Counted from the stretch's first letter, positions 9,426 to 18,742 are shown. The stretch: DNA of 64,000 nucleotides from Thiobacillus denitrificans (GCF_001530125.1 NZ_LDUG01000048.1:1933-65932), one strand, 5' to 3'. Numbers and translations are program-made. The notes: a model not told the origin generated them from the sequence alone.

Positions 9426-10556
9426 TCAGCGGCGCGGCGTGCGCACCACCTGCGCGTACAGCGTCAGCGTCTGATCCAGCATGGCCTGCAGGGGGTAGAA
9501 CGCGCCGGCCGGAACCGGTTCCGGATGTTGCAGCAGTTGGGTGATGCGCTGGCAGGATTCGTCCAGGTGGTCGAGCGGCAACAGTCCGACCGGATAAATC
9601 CTGCGCAGGATTTCGCCGACCCCGCCGCGGTCGTAGCCTGCCGTCGGCACGCCGAGCCGCAGCGCCTCAAGCGTGGTGCGGCCGAACGACTCGGGCTGGG
9701 TGGAGAGCGACAGCACCAGATCCGAAATCGCCAAGATGTTTTTCAGGTCGTCGCGCTGGCCGGTGAAGCTGATGTCGGCTGCCAGTTCCATGCTGCGCAC
9801 GCGGTAGCGCAGCTTGTGCAGATAGCGTTGCTTGGATGCCGATGCGCCGCCGACGATCAGACCGTGCACCGGCAGCCCGCGCCGCTTCAGCCGCGCAATC
9901 AGCTCGATGAAATCTTCATGCCCCTTGAGCCGGGTGATGCGGCCGGGCAGGGTCAGGATCTGCTTGCCGGCGGCACCGGGGAGCTGGGCATAAAACGCCT
10001 GCTGCCAGACCGGGTCGGGCTTCCAGCCGTGCGGATAGGCATGGCCATCGACGCCGCGATGGATGACCTGAATGCGCCACGGCGGCGTGTCGGGGTATTC
10101 GCGCAGGATGTAATCGCGCACCGTGTTGGACACCGCAATCACGCGCTCGCCCTGCGTCATGATGCGGCTGTAGCGATTGGCGCCGTACATGCCGTGCACC
10201 GTGGTGACAAAACGTGGTCGCGTGGCCGGATTCATGCCGCGCCAGGCCAGCCAGGCGATCCACGCCGGCACGCGCGAGCGCGCGTGGATGATGTCCACTT
10301 TTTGTTCCAGCAGAAACTTTCGCAGCTTGCCGACGAGCAGCAGCGTTTTGAACGACTTTTCTCCGATTGTCCAAGCAAAGTGTTCGGCGCCCGATGCAAC
10401 GAGCGGCGCGACCAGCCGTCCGCCCGCCGATATCACCAGCGCACGGTGGCCGTGCTCGACCAGTGCTTGTGCAATTTCGAGCGTGCCGCGTTCCACCCCG
10501 CCGGATTCGAGCACGGGCACCAGTTGCAGGACAGTCAGTTTGTTTTCTTCAGTCAT
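9426..10556 (-). CDS. Glycosyltransferase family 4
   Basis: A 376-residue GT-B transferase converging on the GT10 gene with only 3 bases between the stops. Motifs are VPVLESGGVERGTLEIAQAL at the N-terminus, IIHARSRVPAWIAW, the donor-site GRITRLKGHEDFI and STQPESFGRTTLEALRLGVP with the E-x7-E element. Start chosen: ATG at 10556 (MTEENKLTVLQ). The open frame extends to 10775, but that part only translates the inverted repeat at 10595-10671 and has no family similarity. A role in LPS or polysaccharide assembly is likely; the sugar is unknown. Confidence 0.88.
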   Translation of the reverse strand: MTEENKLTVLQLVPVLESGGVERGTLEIAQALVEHGHRALVISAGGRLVAPLVASGAEHFAWTIGEKSFKTLLLVGKLRKFLLEQKVDIIHARSRVPAWIAWLAWRGMNPATRPRFVTTVHGMYGANRYSRIMTQGERVIAVSNTVRDYILREYPDTPPWRIQVIHRGVDGHAYPHGWKPDPVWQQAFYAQLPGAAGKQILTLPGRITRLKGHEDFIELIARLKRRGLPVHGLIVGGASASKQRYLHKLRYRVRSMELAADISFTGQRDDLKNILAISDLVLSLSTQPESFGRTTLEALRLGVPTAGYDRGGVGEILRRIYPVGLLPLDHLDESCQRITQLLQHPEPVPAGAFYPLQAMLDQTLTLYAQVVRTPRR

Positions 10557-10594
10557 TCGTATTGTCTTGAAATCTCTTTTGGATCCACCCCCCC

Positions 10595-10671
10595 TGTAGG
10601 AGGCCCGCCCCCGGGCCGAATGCCAGCCTCGTGCGGATGCCCGCATTCGGCCCGAGGGCGGGCCTCCTACA
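10595..10671. repeat. GTAGGAG-type inverted repeat, family C, copy 2
   Basis: TGTAGGAGGCCCGCCCCC pairs with GAGGGCGGGCCTCCTACA, with inner arms GGGCCGAATGCC and GGATGCCCGCATTCGGCC. It shares its right half almost base for base with 2725-2763. It lies upstream of the GT4 gene on the minus strand. The rest of the 405-base gap (10672-10961) shows no further gene; it may hold the promoter for the pyruvyl-transferase-like gene. Confidence 0.85.
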
Positions 10672-10961
10672 AATCTCCCCGCTTGGATTATCCCAAATAA
10701 TCCATAGGCGGAGCTGTTCCGGGGGTGCGCAGGCGGTTGAAACCAGCCCCCCGTTGCTCGCGGCAGGACGTTCATGATTGCGTGAAGTCGGCTTGTCCTG
10801 AATAGGGTGCAGGTTCGATTATTGAGTTGGCGCTCAGGGTTTTAACCCGCGCAGCCATGTCCTGCAACGCTTTTATCAACGCCCCAAAATTTTCCCGACA
10901 GCAGTGGCCCTGCGTCGGAATGACGATTTCGAACCTGGTCGCTTTTTACGCTTGGCAGACA

Positions 10962-12155
10962 ATGAACGCTCATTCCCCGCCGGTCCTGTTCGGCGCCTTT
11001 GACCGCCACAACTTCGGTGACCTGCTGTTTCCGCATCTGCTGGGGGCGCTGCTGCCGGGGCGGGCTTTCGCCTACGCTGGACTGGTGGCGCGCGATCTGC
11101 GGGCTTTGGGTGGGCACCGTGTGAGCGCGCTGGGTGGGGACTTAAGGCCTGCCGGGCTGATCCACGTCGGCGGCGAACTGCTGACGTGCACCGCCTGGCA
11201 GGCGGCTGTCATACTGCTCGATCCGGCCGCGGCTGCTGCAGCCGTTTCGCGTTACGGCGACGACCCGGCTGCGGCCGCCGCGTGGGCGACCCGTCAGCTC
11301 GGCACCTCGCGAAGCATGCCCTATGTCGTGGGGCGCGATGCGCTGGCGCCGCGCGGCAAGCTGATCTTCAACGCCGTCGGCGGCGTGGAGTGGGGTGTCC
11401 TGTCGGCCGCTGAGCGGGGCGAGGTGAAGGCGGCGCTCGTGCAGGCGGACTGGCTCAGCGTGCGCGATCATGTCACGCAGGCGGCATTGCGCGCGGAGGG
11501 GATCGCCGCACCGCTGTGTCCCGACCCGGCGGTGATGGTGGAACAGTGCTTCGGCGAGGTGATTCGCCGGCACCAGCAGCAGGGCGCGGTGAAAGCCGTT
11601 TTGGGCGCTTTCCCGCGGGGCTATCTGGCGTGCCAGTTCAGCGCGGATTTTGCCGACGATGCCAGCCTGGATGCGCTGGCGCAGGGCCTGTCTAAGGTGG
11701 CTGCCGCGACGGGCTTGGGCGTGGCGCTGTTCTGCGCCGGCACGGCGCCGTGGCACGACGATCCGGCGCTGGCTGGAAAACTGCTGCGCCGGCTGTCGCC
11801 CGGTACGGCGCGGCTGTTTGCGTCGCTGCATCTATGGGACATCTGCGCCCTCATCGCCGCCAGCCGCGGGGTGGTGAGCAGCAGTCTGCATGGCCGCATC
11901 GTCGCGCTGGCCTACGGCCTGCCGCGGGTCAGCCTGATGCCGCCGCAGCAGGGCCCGCGCCCCGACAAACGAGCCGCCTTTGCCGAAACCTGGGAGCCGG
12001 ACGCGATGCCGCGCAGTGTGGCGGTCGACCGTGTCGAGCCCGCACTGATGCAGGCGCTGGCCGTGCCCGCCGATCTGTTGCGCGAGAATGCGGCAAGCCT
12101 GCGCGAACGCTATCTGCAAATTCAGTCGCAGTGGGCCGGCCTGCTGCCGCCATGA
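10962..12155 (+). CDS. Polysaccharide pyruvyl transferase family protein
   Basis: About 397 residues from ATG 10962 (MNAHSPPVLFG). Another in-frame ATG lies at 10920 and the frame opens at 10827; none has a strong ribosome binding site. I chose 10962 because the family fold starts right before the FDRHNFGDLLFP motif. The C-terminal half carries CPDPAVMVEQ, HLWDICALIAASRGVVSSSLHGRIVALAYGLPRVSL, the S-x-H-GR-I-A...G-P pattern of the family (PF04230). Members transfer pyruvate from PEP to glycan sugars, or are inactive or colitose-type relatives. It sits at the end of the polysaccharide region. Confidence 0.7.
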   Translation: MNAHSPPVLFGAFDRHNFGDLLFPHLLGALLPGRAFAYAGLVARDLRALGGHRVSALGGDLRPAGLIHVGGELLTCTAWQAAVILLDPAAAAAAVSRYGDDPAAAAAWATRQLGTSRSMPYVVGRDALAPRGKLIFNAVGGVEWGVLSAAERGEVKAALVQADWLSVRDHVTQAALRAEGIAAPLCPDPAVMVEQCFGEVIRRHQQQGAVKAVLGAFPRGYLACQFSADFADDASLDALAQGLSKVAAATGLGVALFCAGTAPWHDDPALAGKLLRRLSPGTARLFASLHLWDICALIAASRGVVSSSLHGRIVALAYGLPRVSLMPPQQGPRPDKRAAFAETWEPDAMPRSVAVDRVEPALMQALAVPADLLRENAASLRERYLQIQSQWAGLLPP

Positions 12156-12249
12156 ATCAGGCCGGCCAACCCGAAAACCGCACACTCGGGCACGTCCAAC
12201 TGCGGAATCCGGGATAATCCAATCACCACGAAAAGCCCGCCCCCACACC

Positions 12250-14691
12250 ATGCCGATTGCCACCCTGACCCCCGCCGACCTTCGCCTGACCCTCGACCCC
12301 GCGTCGCTGGGGTTTGCGGATACCTCAGAATTGATCGAGGAGCCGCTGCCGTGGATCGGTCAGGCGCGTGCCGAGGCAGCCGCGCGTTTCGGCCTGGGGA
12401 TGGACCAGCCCAACTACAACCTGTTCGTGCTGGGCGAAGTCGGCAGCGGCCGTTCCTCGCTGCTCAAGCAGGCGATGCACGAGGTGGCGGCGAGCAGGCG
12501 GGTGCCGCCCGACCTCTGCTACCTGCACAACTTCGACGCACCCGAACGGCCGCTGGCGCTGCGCCTGCCGGCCGGCGAGGGGCGGCTGCTGCGCCAGTCG
12601 TTGGCGCAGGCGGTGAAGACGCTGCAAATCGACATCCCGCAGCGGCTGGACGGGCAGGATTACAAGGCCGAGAGCGATCGCATCGAGACAGCGTGGAAGC
12701 AAAACGTGGCGCGGCACTATGCCGAGCTGGTGGCGTTTGCCGAGGCGCGCAGCTTTTCGCTGCACCGCGAGGAAGGGCGCATGATGTTCACCCTTGTCGG
12801 CAAGAAGGGGCAGGCGCTCACCGAGGACGAGGTGCTGGCGCTGCCGAAGGCGCGCCGCAGCGAGGTGGAACAGGCCGAGCAGGAGCTGCGCGCCGAGATC
12901 ACCCGCTACATCGAGAAAACCCAGCCGCTGGAACGCGCGATGAACGAGGCGCTGGCGGCATTGCGGCGGCAGGTGGTGAAGCCGTTGGTCGAGCGCGAAC
13001 TGCAGGCGATCCGAGGTGGGCTGAAGAAGCAGATCAAGGACGCCGCCAAGCTCAACGCCTGGCTCGATGCGCTGGAACAGGACGTGTTCGACAACCTGGA
13101 ACTGTTCAGCGGCGGCGAGGACGACGAGGATCGGCTGGAGGCGTTGCAAATGGTGCTGGCGCGCTACCGCGTCAACCTGGTGGTTGACAACGGCGGGTTG
13201 ACCGGCGCACCGGTGATTGTCGAGGACAACCCGCTGTTCCGCGCACTGTTCGGCAGCATCGAGTACCAGTCCGAGAACGACGTGCTGATGACCGACTTTT
13301 CGCGCATCCGCGCCGGCAGCCTGCTGCAGGCGCACGGTGGTTTTCTGATGCTGCATTTGCGCGACGTGCTGGCCGACCCGCTGGTGTGGGAGCAGCTGCG
13401 GCGCTTTTTGCGCAGCGGCCGGCTGCAGATCGAGGAGCCGGGTGTGTCGTTTTCGCCGATTGCGGCGGTGTCGCTGGTGCCGGAGGCGGTCGACGTCGAG
13501 GTCAAGCTGGTGCTGGTCGGCTCGCGCGACCAGTATTACGAACTGCAGGAGGCGGCACCGGAATTCGCCCGGCACTTCCGCGCCAAGGTCGATTTCGCCG
13601 ACAGCTTCGTCGCCAGCGCCGACACCCGCCGCGCCTCGGCGATTTTCGTCGCCCACGCCTGCCGCGAGTTCGGCCTGCCGCATTTTTCGGCGGCGGCGGT
13701 GGCGCGTCTGCTCGAGGAGTCGCACCGCGAGGCCGGCGACCAGGCGCGCGAGAGCGCGATTTTCGCCCGCACCGAGGCGATGGTGATGGAGAGCGCTGCG
13801 ATCTGCCGTGCGCGCGGGCCGGGTCTGGTAACGGTGGACGATGTCGAGGCGGCGCTAGCGGCGCATGCCGGGCGGCACGATTACCCCGAGCAGCGCCTGC
13901 GCGAGGAAATTGCCGAGGGCGATCTGATGATCGCGCTACACGGCGAGCGGCTGGGCCAGCTCAACGGTCTCACCCAGATCGACCTCGGCGACTACCGCTT
14001 CGGCCTGCCGGTGCGGCTTTCCTCGCACGCCTATGCGGGCGAGGACGGCCTGCTCAACATCGAGCGCGAGGTCGAGCTGTCCGGTCCGATCCACGACAAG
14101 GGCGTATTTATCCTGCAGAACTACCTGGCCGCATTGTTCGCCCATCTGGCGCCGCTCTCGCTCAATGCATCCATCGTTTTCGAGCAGCAGTATCACGGCG
14201 TGGAAGGCGATTCCGCATCGTGCGCCGAACTCTACGCGCTGCTGTCGGCGCTGTCCGGCTTGCCTCTCAAACAGGGCATCGCCGTCACCGGCGCGCTCAA
14301 CCAGCACGGTGAGATACTGCCGGTGGGCGGCATCAACGAAAAGATCGAGGGCTGGTTCCGCGTGTGCGAGGCCGCCGGATTAGACGGCAGCCAGGGCGTG
14401 CTGATCCCCGCGCGCAATCGGCGCCACCTGATGCTGTCGCCGCGGCTGGTCGACGCTGTCGCCACGGGGCGCTTCCATATCCATGCAGCAGATCACGTGA
14501 CCGAAGGCATCGAACTGCTGACCGGCGTTGCGGCGGGTGAGCCAAACGCGGCAGGGCACTATCCCCACGGCAGCGTACTGGGGCATGCGCAGGACGCCCT
14601 GCTGGCGTTTCGCCGGGCCTGCCAGATGCAGGAACACCCCAAGGGGCCACGGCGGCATTTTCGCGCGGGCGAGCATCCGCACCGGCGCTAG
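12250..14691 (+). CDS. Lon-related AAA+ ATP-dependent protease (LonB/YcbZ type)
   Basis: An 813-residue soluble protein. ATG 12250 is chosen over upstream frame extension because MPIATLTPADLRLTL is the usual family N-terminus. The AAA module has Walker A GEVGSGRSS near residue 62. A helical insertion with many charged residues follows (about 150-300). The C-terminal Lon protease domain has the catalytic Ser in GDSASCAELYALLSALS near residue 660 and the catalytic Lys in GGINEKIEGWF near residue 700. It lacks the Lon N-terminal substrate domain. Such proteins degrade misfolded or regulatory proteins; substrates are unknown. It stands alone, downstream of the polysaccharide genes. Confidence 0.88.
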   Translation: MPIATLTPADLRLTLDPASLGFADTSELIEEPLPWIGQARAEAAARFGLGMDQPNYNLFVLGEVGSGRSSLLKQAMHEVAASRRVPPDLCYLHNFDAPERPLALRLPAGEGRLLRQSLAQAVKTLQIDIPQRLDGQDYKAESDRIETAWKQNVARHYAELVAFAEARSFSLHREEGRMMFTLVGKKGQALTEDEVLALPKARRSEVEQAEQELRAEITRYIEKTQPLERAMNEALAALRRQVVKPLVERELQAIRGGLKKQIKDAAKLNAWLDALEQDVFDNLELFSGGEDDEDRLEALQMVLARYRVNLVVDNGGLTGAPVIVEDNPLFRALFGSIEYQSENDVLMTDFSRIRAGSLLQAHGGFLMLHLRDVLADPLVWEQLRRFLRSGRLQIEEPGVSFSPIAAVSLVPEAVDVEVKLVLVGSRDQYYELQEAAPEFARHFRAKVDFADSFVASADTRRASAIFVAHACREFGLPHFSAAAVARLLEESHREAGDQARESAIFARTEAMVMESAAICRARGPGLVTVDDVEAALAAHAGRHDYPEQRLREEIAEGDLMIALHGERLGQLNGLTQIDLGDYRFGLPVRLSSHAYAGEDGLLNIEREVELSGPIHDKGVFILQNYLAALFAHLAPLSLNASIVFEQQYHGVEGDSASCAELYALLSALSGLPLKQGIAVTGALNQHGEILPVGGINEKIEGWFRVCEAAGLDGSQGVLIPARNRRHLMLSPRLVDAVATGRFHIHAADHVTEGIELLTGVAAGEPNAAGHYPHGSVLGHAQDALLAFRRACQMQEHPKGPRRHFRAGEHPHRR

Positions 14692-14757
14692 CGCCAGCAG
14701 GCGGAAGATGGGTGATCTATATTGAAATTTCTTTAATTCTCTTGCAAGGAGACGATC

Positions 14758-15243
14758 ATGAACGCACTGCATCGCATGGAACGTTTTCTCGACCAGCACA
14801 TGATTCCGTTTGACCTCGTGGCACATCCGCACTCGCAGACCAGCGCCGAAACCGCGCGCGCGGCCGGGGTGACCCTCGATCGGGTCGCCAAGGGCGTGCT
14901 GCTCGACGGCATGGACTGCCAGATGGTGGCGATGATTCCCGCCGACCAGGAAGTCCAACTTGGTAAATTGAGGCAGGATGTTGGTGTCGAATTCAGCCTG
15001 GCCGACGAGGCCAGCGTGAGCCGTCTGTTCCCCGAGTGTGAACCCGGCGTGGTGCCGGGTCTGCCGAATGCCTGGGGAGTGGAAATGGTATGGGACGACG
15101 CGCTGATGGCGCAGCCGGACGTGTACCTGGAAGCCGGCGACCACGAACGTCTGCTGCACATCGAAACCCGCTACCTGCGCGAGGCGTTCGGCGACGCGCC
15201 GTCCTGCCACTTCAGCCAGCCGCGGATGGCTCACGTCGCCTGA
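14758..15243 (+). CDS. YbaK/EbsC-family aminoacyl-tRNA deacylase domain protein
   Basis: A 161-residue free-standing editing domain, related to YbaK and the prolyl-tRNA synthetase INS domain, which hydrolyse mischarged aminoacyl-tRNAs. The N-terminal FLDQHMIPFDLVAHPHSQTSAE and the AKGVLLDGMDCQMVAMIPADQEV core match the family, including the conserved Lys in VAKGVLL. A strong AAGGAGACGATC ribosome binding site precedes the ATG. The tRNA specificity is not predictable here; the C-terminal part (VYLEAGDHERLLHIETRYL) is close to uncharacterised proteobacterial YbaK-like proteins. Confidence 0.8.
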   Translation: MNALHRMERFLDQHMIPFDLVAHPHSQTSAETARAAGVTLDRVAKGVLLDGMDCQMVAMIPADQEVQLGKLRQDVGVEFSLADEASVSRLFPECEPGVVPGLPNAWGVEMVWDDALMAQPDVYLEAGDHERLLHIETRYLREAFGDAPSCHFSQPRMAHVA

Positions 15244-15375
15244 GCCTGGCGTGCGCTTATTGCCGGTTTGTAAGCTTTGCGGGTGTACACGGTTCTCATG
15301 GGATTTGAATTAGGTTTGGTCACCCGGCGCGCCTGGCGCGCTGAACGATGAACTACCCAATCGGTCTCACTCGCC

Positions 15376-15900
15376 GTGAACTCAAAAGAACCTGATTCCG
15401 CCCACAACCCATACCGCCCACTCGGGCGCGGCATGGCGCTGGTCGCCAGCCTGCTGTTGCTGGGCCTGCTGTATTTCTACTTTGAAAACGGCCTGCAGGC
15501 GCGCAACAATCCAAACCAGCAGTTGCAGATCGCGCAGGGCAGCGAACTGGTGCTGAAGCGCAGCCGCAACGGCCATTATTTTTTCCCCGGTACGATCAAC
15601 GGCCAGCCCGTCACCTTCCTGCTCGATACCGGCGCCACGCTGGTGTCGGTGCCGGCGCATCTGGCGGAAGAACTGGGGCTCAAGGCGGGTGCGCGGCAGC
15701 AGTCGGTCACCGCCAACGGCACGGTCACCACCCGCGCCACCCGGGTGAATGCGCTGGCATTCGGGCCGTTCGATCTGCGCGGCGTGCCCGCCAGCCTCAA
15801 CCCCGGCATGGGGGGCGATCAGGTGTTGCTGGGCATGAGCGTGCTGAAGCATCTGGAGTTCACCCAGCGCGGCGACACCCTGATATTGCGTGCGATTTGA
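15376..15900 (+). CDS. Membrane-anchored retropepsin-like aspartic protease (clan AA, TIGR02281 type)
   Basis: 174 residues with a GTG start at 15376. An N-terminal membrane helix (ALVASLLLLGLLYFYFE, about residues 17-34) is followed by a periplasmic retropepsin-like domain. The catalytic Asp is in FLLDTGATLVSV near residue 80, and the flap region is RVNALAFGPFDLRGVPASL. A later GDQVLLGMSVLKHLEF segment completes the single-lobed fold, which would act as a homodimer. The family is common in proteobacteria and of unknown substrate. No operon partner is obvious. Confidence 0.8.
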   Translation: MNSKEPDSAHNPYRPLGRGMALVASLLLLGLLYFYFENGLQARNNPNQQLQIAQGSELVLKRSRNGHYFFPGTINGQPVTFLLDTGATLVSVPAHLAEELGLKAGARQQSVTANGTVTTRATRVNALAFGPFDLRGVPASLNPGMGGDQVLLGMSVLKHLEFTQRGDTLILRAI

Positions 15901-16064
15901 AGGCGATTGAAAAAAATACTTGGACATGCTATTTTTTTGTGTTATTAATGCGCTGTCTGTTGGATTCAAGCTTTAAATTGCGGTACCTCTGGTAAGCGTT
16001 TTCCTTGAAATTCGATCGATAGGGCATGTCGCCCAATTTTTTTTAGATAGATAGGAAACAAAAG
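15901..16064 (+). promoter_or_regulatory. Long 5' leader of the cold-shock gene
   Basis: 164 AT-rich bases separate the protease stop from the csp start, unlike the GC-rich surroundings. They include TTGGACATGCTATTTTTTTG near 15920 and a T-run before the AGGAAACAAAAG ribosome binding site at about 16051. Long structured leaders are typical of cold-induced csp mRNAs, where they act as thermosensors; that function here is an inference from family knowledge. Confidence 0.5.
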
Positions 16065-16271
16065 ATGGAAACGGGTACTGTTAAGTGGTTCAACGATGCA
16101 AAAGGTTTTGGTTTCATCACCCCGGATAACGGCGGCGAGGACCTTTTCGCACATTTCTCCGCAATCAATTCCAACGGCTTCAAATCCCTGCAGGAAAACC
16201 AGCGCGTCAGCTTTGAAGTGACGACTGGCCCCAAGGGCAAGCAAGCTTCGAACATCCAGGTCGTGTCGTAA
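16065..16271 (+). CDS. Cold-shock protein, CspA family
   Basis: A 68-residue single cold-shock domain with both RNA-binding motifs, KGFGFITP (RNP1) and DLFAHFSAI (RNP2). It binds single-stranded RNA and DNA and acts as an RNA chaperone and antiterminator. Length and the [18 protein letters not shown] start are typical. It is monocistronic, with a long leader and a strong terminator 18 bases after the stop. Whether it is cold-induced or constitutive cannot be told from the coding sequence. Confidence 0.95.
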   Translation: METGTVKWFNDAKGFGFITPDNGGEDLFAHFSAINSNGFKSLQENQRVSFEVTTGPKGKQASNIQVVS

Positions 16272-16289
16272 TCTTTCCGACCTGATGTG

Positions 16290-16317
16290 AAAAACCCCGG
16301 TTCGCCGGGGTTTTTTT
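16290..16317 (+). terminator. Rho-independent terminator of the cold-shock gene
   Basis: The stem AACCCCGG-TTCG-CCGGGGTT, with a stable UUCG-type tetraloop, is followed by seven T residues. It directly follows the csp stop codon. Confidence 0.92.
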
Positions 16318-16362
16318 ATGGGCGCACGCTACAATCCGCGCCTTGTTCGAGAGTGAGTCATC

Positions 16363-16905
16363 ATGGCCCTGCGCGCCACCATCTACAAAGCCGATTTACA
16401 GATTGCCGACATGGATCGGCATTACTACGCCGACCACGCGCTGACCATCGCGCGCCATCCCTCCGAAACCGACGAGCGCATGATGGCGCGGGTGCTGGCC
16501 TATGCCCTTTACGCCCAGGATGGCATCGCCTTCACCAAGGGATTATTCGACGTCGACGAGCCGGAAGTCTGGGTGAAGAGCCTGACCGGCGAGATCAAGC
16601 TGTGGATTGACCTCGGCCAGCCCGACGAAGCGCGCATCCGCCGTGCATGCAGCCGCGCCGAACAGGTCGTGGTGCTGTGCTACGGCAGCGGTTGCGAGGT
16701 GTGGTGGAAGCAGATCGCCAGCAAGCTCACGCGCTTTTCCCATCTGACGGTGCTGCAACTGCCCGCCGACACCACTCAGGCGCTGGCCGCGTTGGCCGCA
16801 CGTGGCATGCAGCTGCAATGCATGGTGCAGGACGGCGAGATTTGGCTCAACAGCGACACCGAAAGCGTGCCGGTGAAACTGACGCACCTGCAATCCGCGC
16901 GCTGA
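16363..16905 (+). CDS. yaeQ: YaeQ family protein
   Basis: A 180-residue protein matching YaeQ along its length: MALRATIYKADLQIADMDRHYY at the start, HPSETDERMMARVLAYALYA, and LTGEIKLWIDLGQPDEARIRRA near the middle. YaeQ has a PD-(D/E)xK nuclease-like fold with conserved acidic and Lys residues (the E...DxGxPD stretch here), but its function is not established; an early link to RfaH suppression in Salmonella was reported. It is preceded by a short leader after the csp terminator and is likely monocistronic. Confidence 0.88.
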   Translation: MALRATIYKADLQIADMDRHYYADHALTIARHPSETDERMMARVLAYALYAQDGIAFTKGLFDVDEPEVWVKSLTGEIKLWIDLGQPDEARIRRACSRAEQVVVLCYGSGCEVWWKQIASKLTRFSHLTVLQLPADTTQALAALAARGMQLQCMVQDGEIWLNSDTESVPVKLTHLQSAR

Positions 16906-17249
16906 GGCTTTATTTGGGCTCTTTCATCGTTTTTGTTGGTGTTGGCCAGCGCTGTGGGCGGGGCGCCCTCGCCCCGATTTGCGCACCGTCGCAACCTCCA
17001 CGGCATCGGCCCGGGGCGGGCGTGCGTGGTTGTTGCCGACGCGTCGGCTTTTACAACCACGGCCTCCTCCTTGCGGGGGCTCCTACAACACACCCCCTGG
17101 TGGCGAGGCCTTGTCGAGCACTTGCCCTTTGCGTCTTGCGGCGCATCGAGGCTGAAGCCGCTCCTACGGCGGCGCCTGCGGGATGCCAAAGGACAGGGGC
17201 TTCATCAGGGGGCAAGACATGACTTCAACAACCAACAGTGACATAGCCT
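16906..17249. other. Intergenic region with degenerate CTCCTAC-type repeats
   Basis: This 344-base gap has no convincing coding frame. It holds fragments resembling repeat family C: GGGCGCCCTCGCCCC near 16960, GGGGGCTCCTACAAC near 17077 and GCCGCTCCTACGGCGGC near 17156. No clean pairing of both arms remains, so I read them as decayed or nested copies. Confidence 0.5.
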
Positions 17250-17810
17250 TTATTTGTCCGGCGGACAGTTTTTGATGCACACCGTTTCGCTCACCCGCTG
17301 TCCGCCGCAACCGACAAAACAGGCGTCGTAAGCGGGCAGGCAGCCGCAGTCTGCCTGGCAGTGCCTGGCGACAAGCTGCGCCCGTACACTGTCGCGTGTC
17401 GGCATCACCGGCTCACGATACGGCGGCGGAAAATACAGCCCCGGCCATGGATCCCACCAAAAGGGATGACGGAAGGGATAGCTGTACATCCAGTCGAACC
17501 GCAGCTGCATTTCATAGTGGCGCAGCGCCGCGGCATACTGCCTGAGATCGAGTTCGTACTGCTTCAGTGCTTCTGTATAGCGCGCTTCCACTTGCGGTTC
17601 GATGTCTTTTACGCAGGCCTCATAGCGGGCCTGGCACTCGGCCTGGCAAGCGATCTTTTGGGCTTCGCAGGCCTGCACGCAAGCCAGGCCCTGCGCATCG
17701 GTCGGCGGAATCAGGCGGACCGTCGTCTGGTATTGCGGCGTGGCGCAGCCCGCCAGTGCGACGAGCAGAACCAGTGCGGGGAGGAAAAACGTCAAGGCGG
17801 GCAGGCGCAT
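17250..17810 (-). CDS. Cysteine-rich lipoprotein, function unknown
   Basis: About 186 residues from ATG 17810 (MRLPALTFFLPAL); an upstream in-frame ATG at 17831 is less likely because it delays the signal peptide. The lipobox LVALAGC near residue 24 predicts a lipid-anchored envelope protein. The mature part has an N-terminal Cys cluster (CVQACEAQKIACQAECQARYEAC, spaced C-x3-C-x6-C-x3-C-x6-C), a charged helical middle (RYTEALKQYELDLRQY), an aromatic proline-rich stretch (FWWDPWPGLYFPPPY) and a C-terminal Cys cluster. The paired C-x3-C spacing suggests disulphide-linked hairpins. I do not recognise a family with known function. Confidence 0.65.
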   Translation of the reverse strand: MRLPALTFFLPALVLLVALAGCATPQYQTTVRLIPPTDAQGLACVQACEAQKIACQAECQARYEACVKDIEPQVEARYTEALKQYELDLRQYAAALRHYEMQLRFDWMYSYPFRHPFWWDPWPGLYFPPPYREPVMPTRDSVRAQLVARHCQADCGCLPAYDACFVGCGGQRVSETVCIKNCPPDK

Positions 17811-17857
17811 CAGATAATCCAGACAAAACACACGCTTGCTTAAAGCATAGGCTTTTT

Positions 17858-18742
17858 TCAGGATGACTGCGGGCCCAGAAAGCGTCCTTCAAGTTCCTGC
17901 AGGTTAAGTTCCTGCAGAATCTGCTGAAGTCGCTCGCGCGCATTCTTGCGCGGTGCGTCATTCCGGGTGGCGATGATGAGCTCGTTCTTCAGCGAGTGCT
18001 CCCAGCCGACCAGTTCGGTGACGGTGACCTGGTAGCCGTGCGATTCAAGCTGCAGGCAGCGCAGCACGTTGGTGAGCTGACTGCCGAATTCGCGGGTGTG
18101 GATCGGGTGGCGCCAGATTTCCGACAGCGGGGTTTTGCCGAACGATTCGTTTTTGTGCTTGCGCAGGACGGCCGCGACCTCGGCCTGGCAGCACGGCACC
18201 AGCACGATGTGGCGGGCCTCTTTGGCCAGCGCAAACTGGATCGCATCGTCGGTCGCGGTGTTGCAGGCGTGCAGCGCGGTGACGATGTCGATGCGCGAGG
18301 GCAGGGCCTCGGTGGTGATCGATTCCGCCACCGTCGCGTTGAGGAAGGACATGCGTGCAAAGCCCAGCCGCGCCGCCAGTTCACGCGAGCGGGTCACCAG
18401 TTCATCGCGCGTTTCGATGCCGAAAATATGGCTGCCGGGGCGGTCCTTCAGGAACAGGTCGTACAGGATGAAACCCAGATACGACTTGCCCGCGCCGTGG
18501 TCGGCCAAGGTCAGCGTGTCCTGCTGGCCGAGGACATCGTTCAGCAGCGGCTCGATGAAATTGCACAGGTGATACACCTGCTTCAGCTTGCGGCGGCTGT
18601 CCTGGTTGAGCTTGCCGTCGCGCGTCAGGATGTGCAGTTCCTTCAGCAGTTCGATCGACTGGCCCGGGCGCAACAGCTCCGCCAGCGGATCGGTGTAAAC
18701 CGCTTTCGGCGCGTGGGCCGCGGCGGGGGCAGTGCGCTTCAT
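17858..18742 (-). CDS. SAM-dependent methyltransferase-like protein
   Basis: 294 residues from ATG 18742 (MKRTAPAAAH); the open frame extends to 18907, but that would cover the divergent trhO start. A Rossmann-type methyltransferase core is visible: TLADHGAGKSYLGFILYDLF (SAM-binding loop, near residue 80), IFGIETRDELV, IDIVTALHACNTATDDAI and a HIVLVPCCQAEV strand. This is the Methyltransf_32 type pattern, with DHGAGK replacing the usual DxGCGKG. Substrate unknown. It is divergent from trhO, with 151 bases between the starts holding both promoters. Confidence 0.7.
   Translation of the reverse strand: MKRTAPAAAHAPKAVYTDPLAELLRPGQSIELLKELHILTRDGKLNQDSRRKLKQVYHLCNFIEPLLNDVLGQQDTLTLADHGAGKSYLGFILYDLFLKDRPGSHIFGIETRDELVTRSRELAARLGFARMSFLNATVAESITTEALPSRIDIVTALHACNTATDDAIQFALAKEARHIVLVPCCQAEVAAVLRKHKNESFGKTPLSEIWRHPIHTREFGSQLTNVLRCLQLESHGYQVTVTELVGWEHSLKNELIIATRNDAPRKNARERLQQILQELNLQELEGRFLGPQSS

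Noticed and set aside
9426-10775. Longer GT4 protein of 449 residues starting at 10775
   Set aside because: The extra 73 residues translate inverted repeat C and an Arg/Gly-rich stretch with no family match; ATG 10556 gives the normal GT4 N-terminus.
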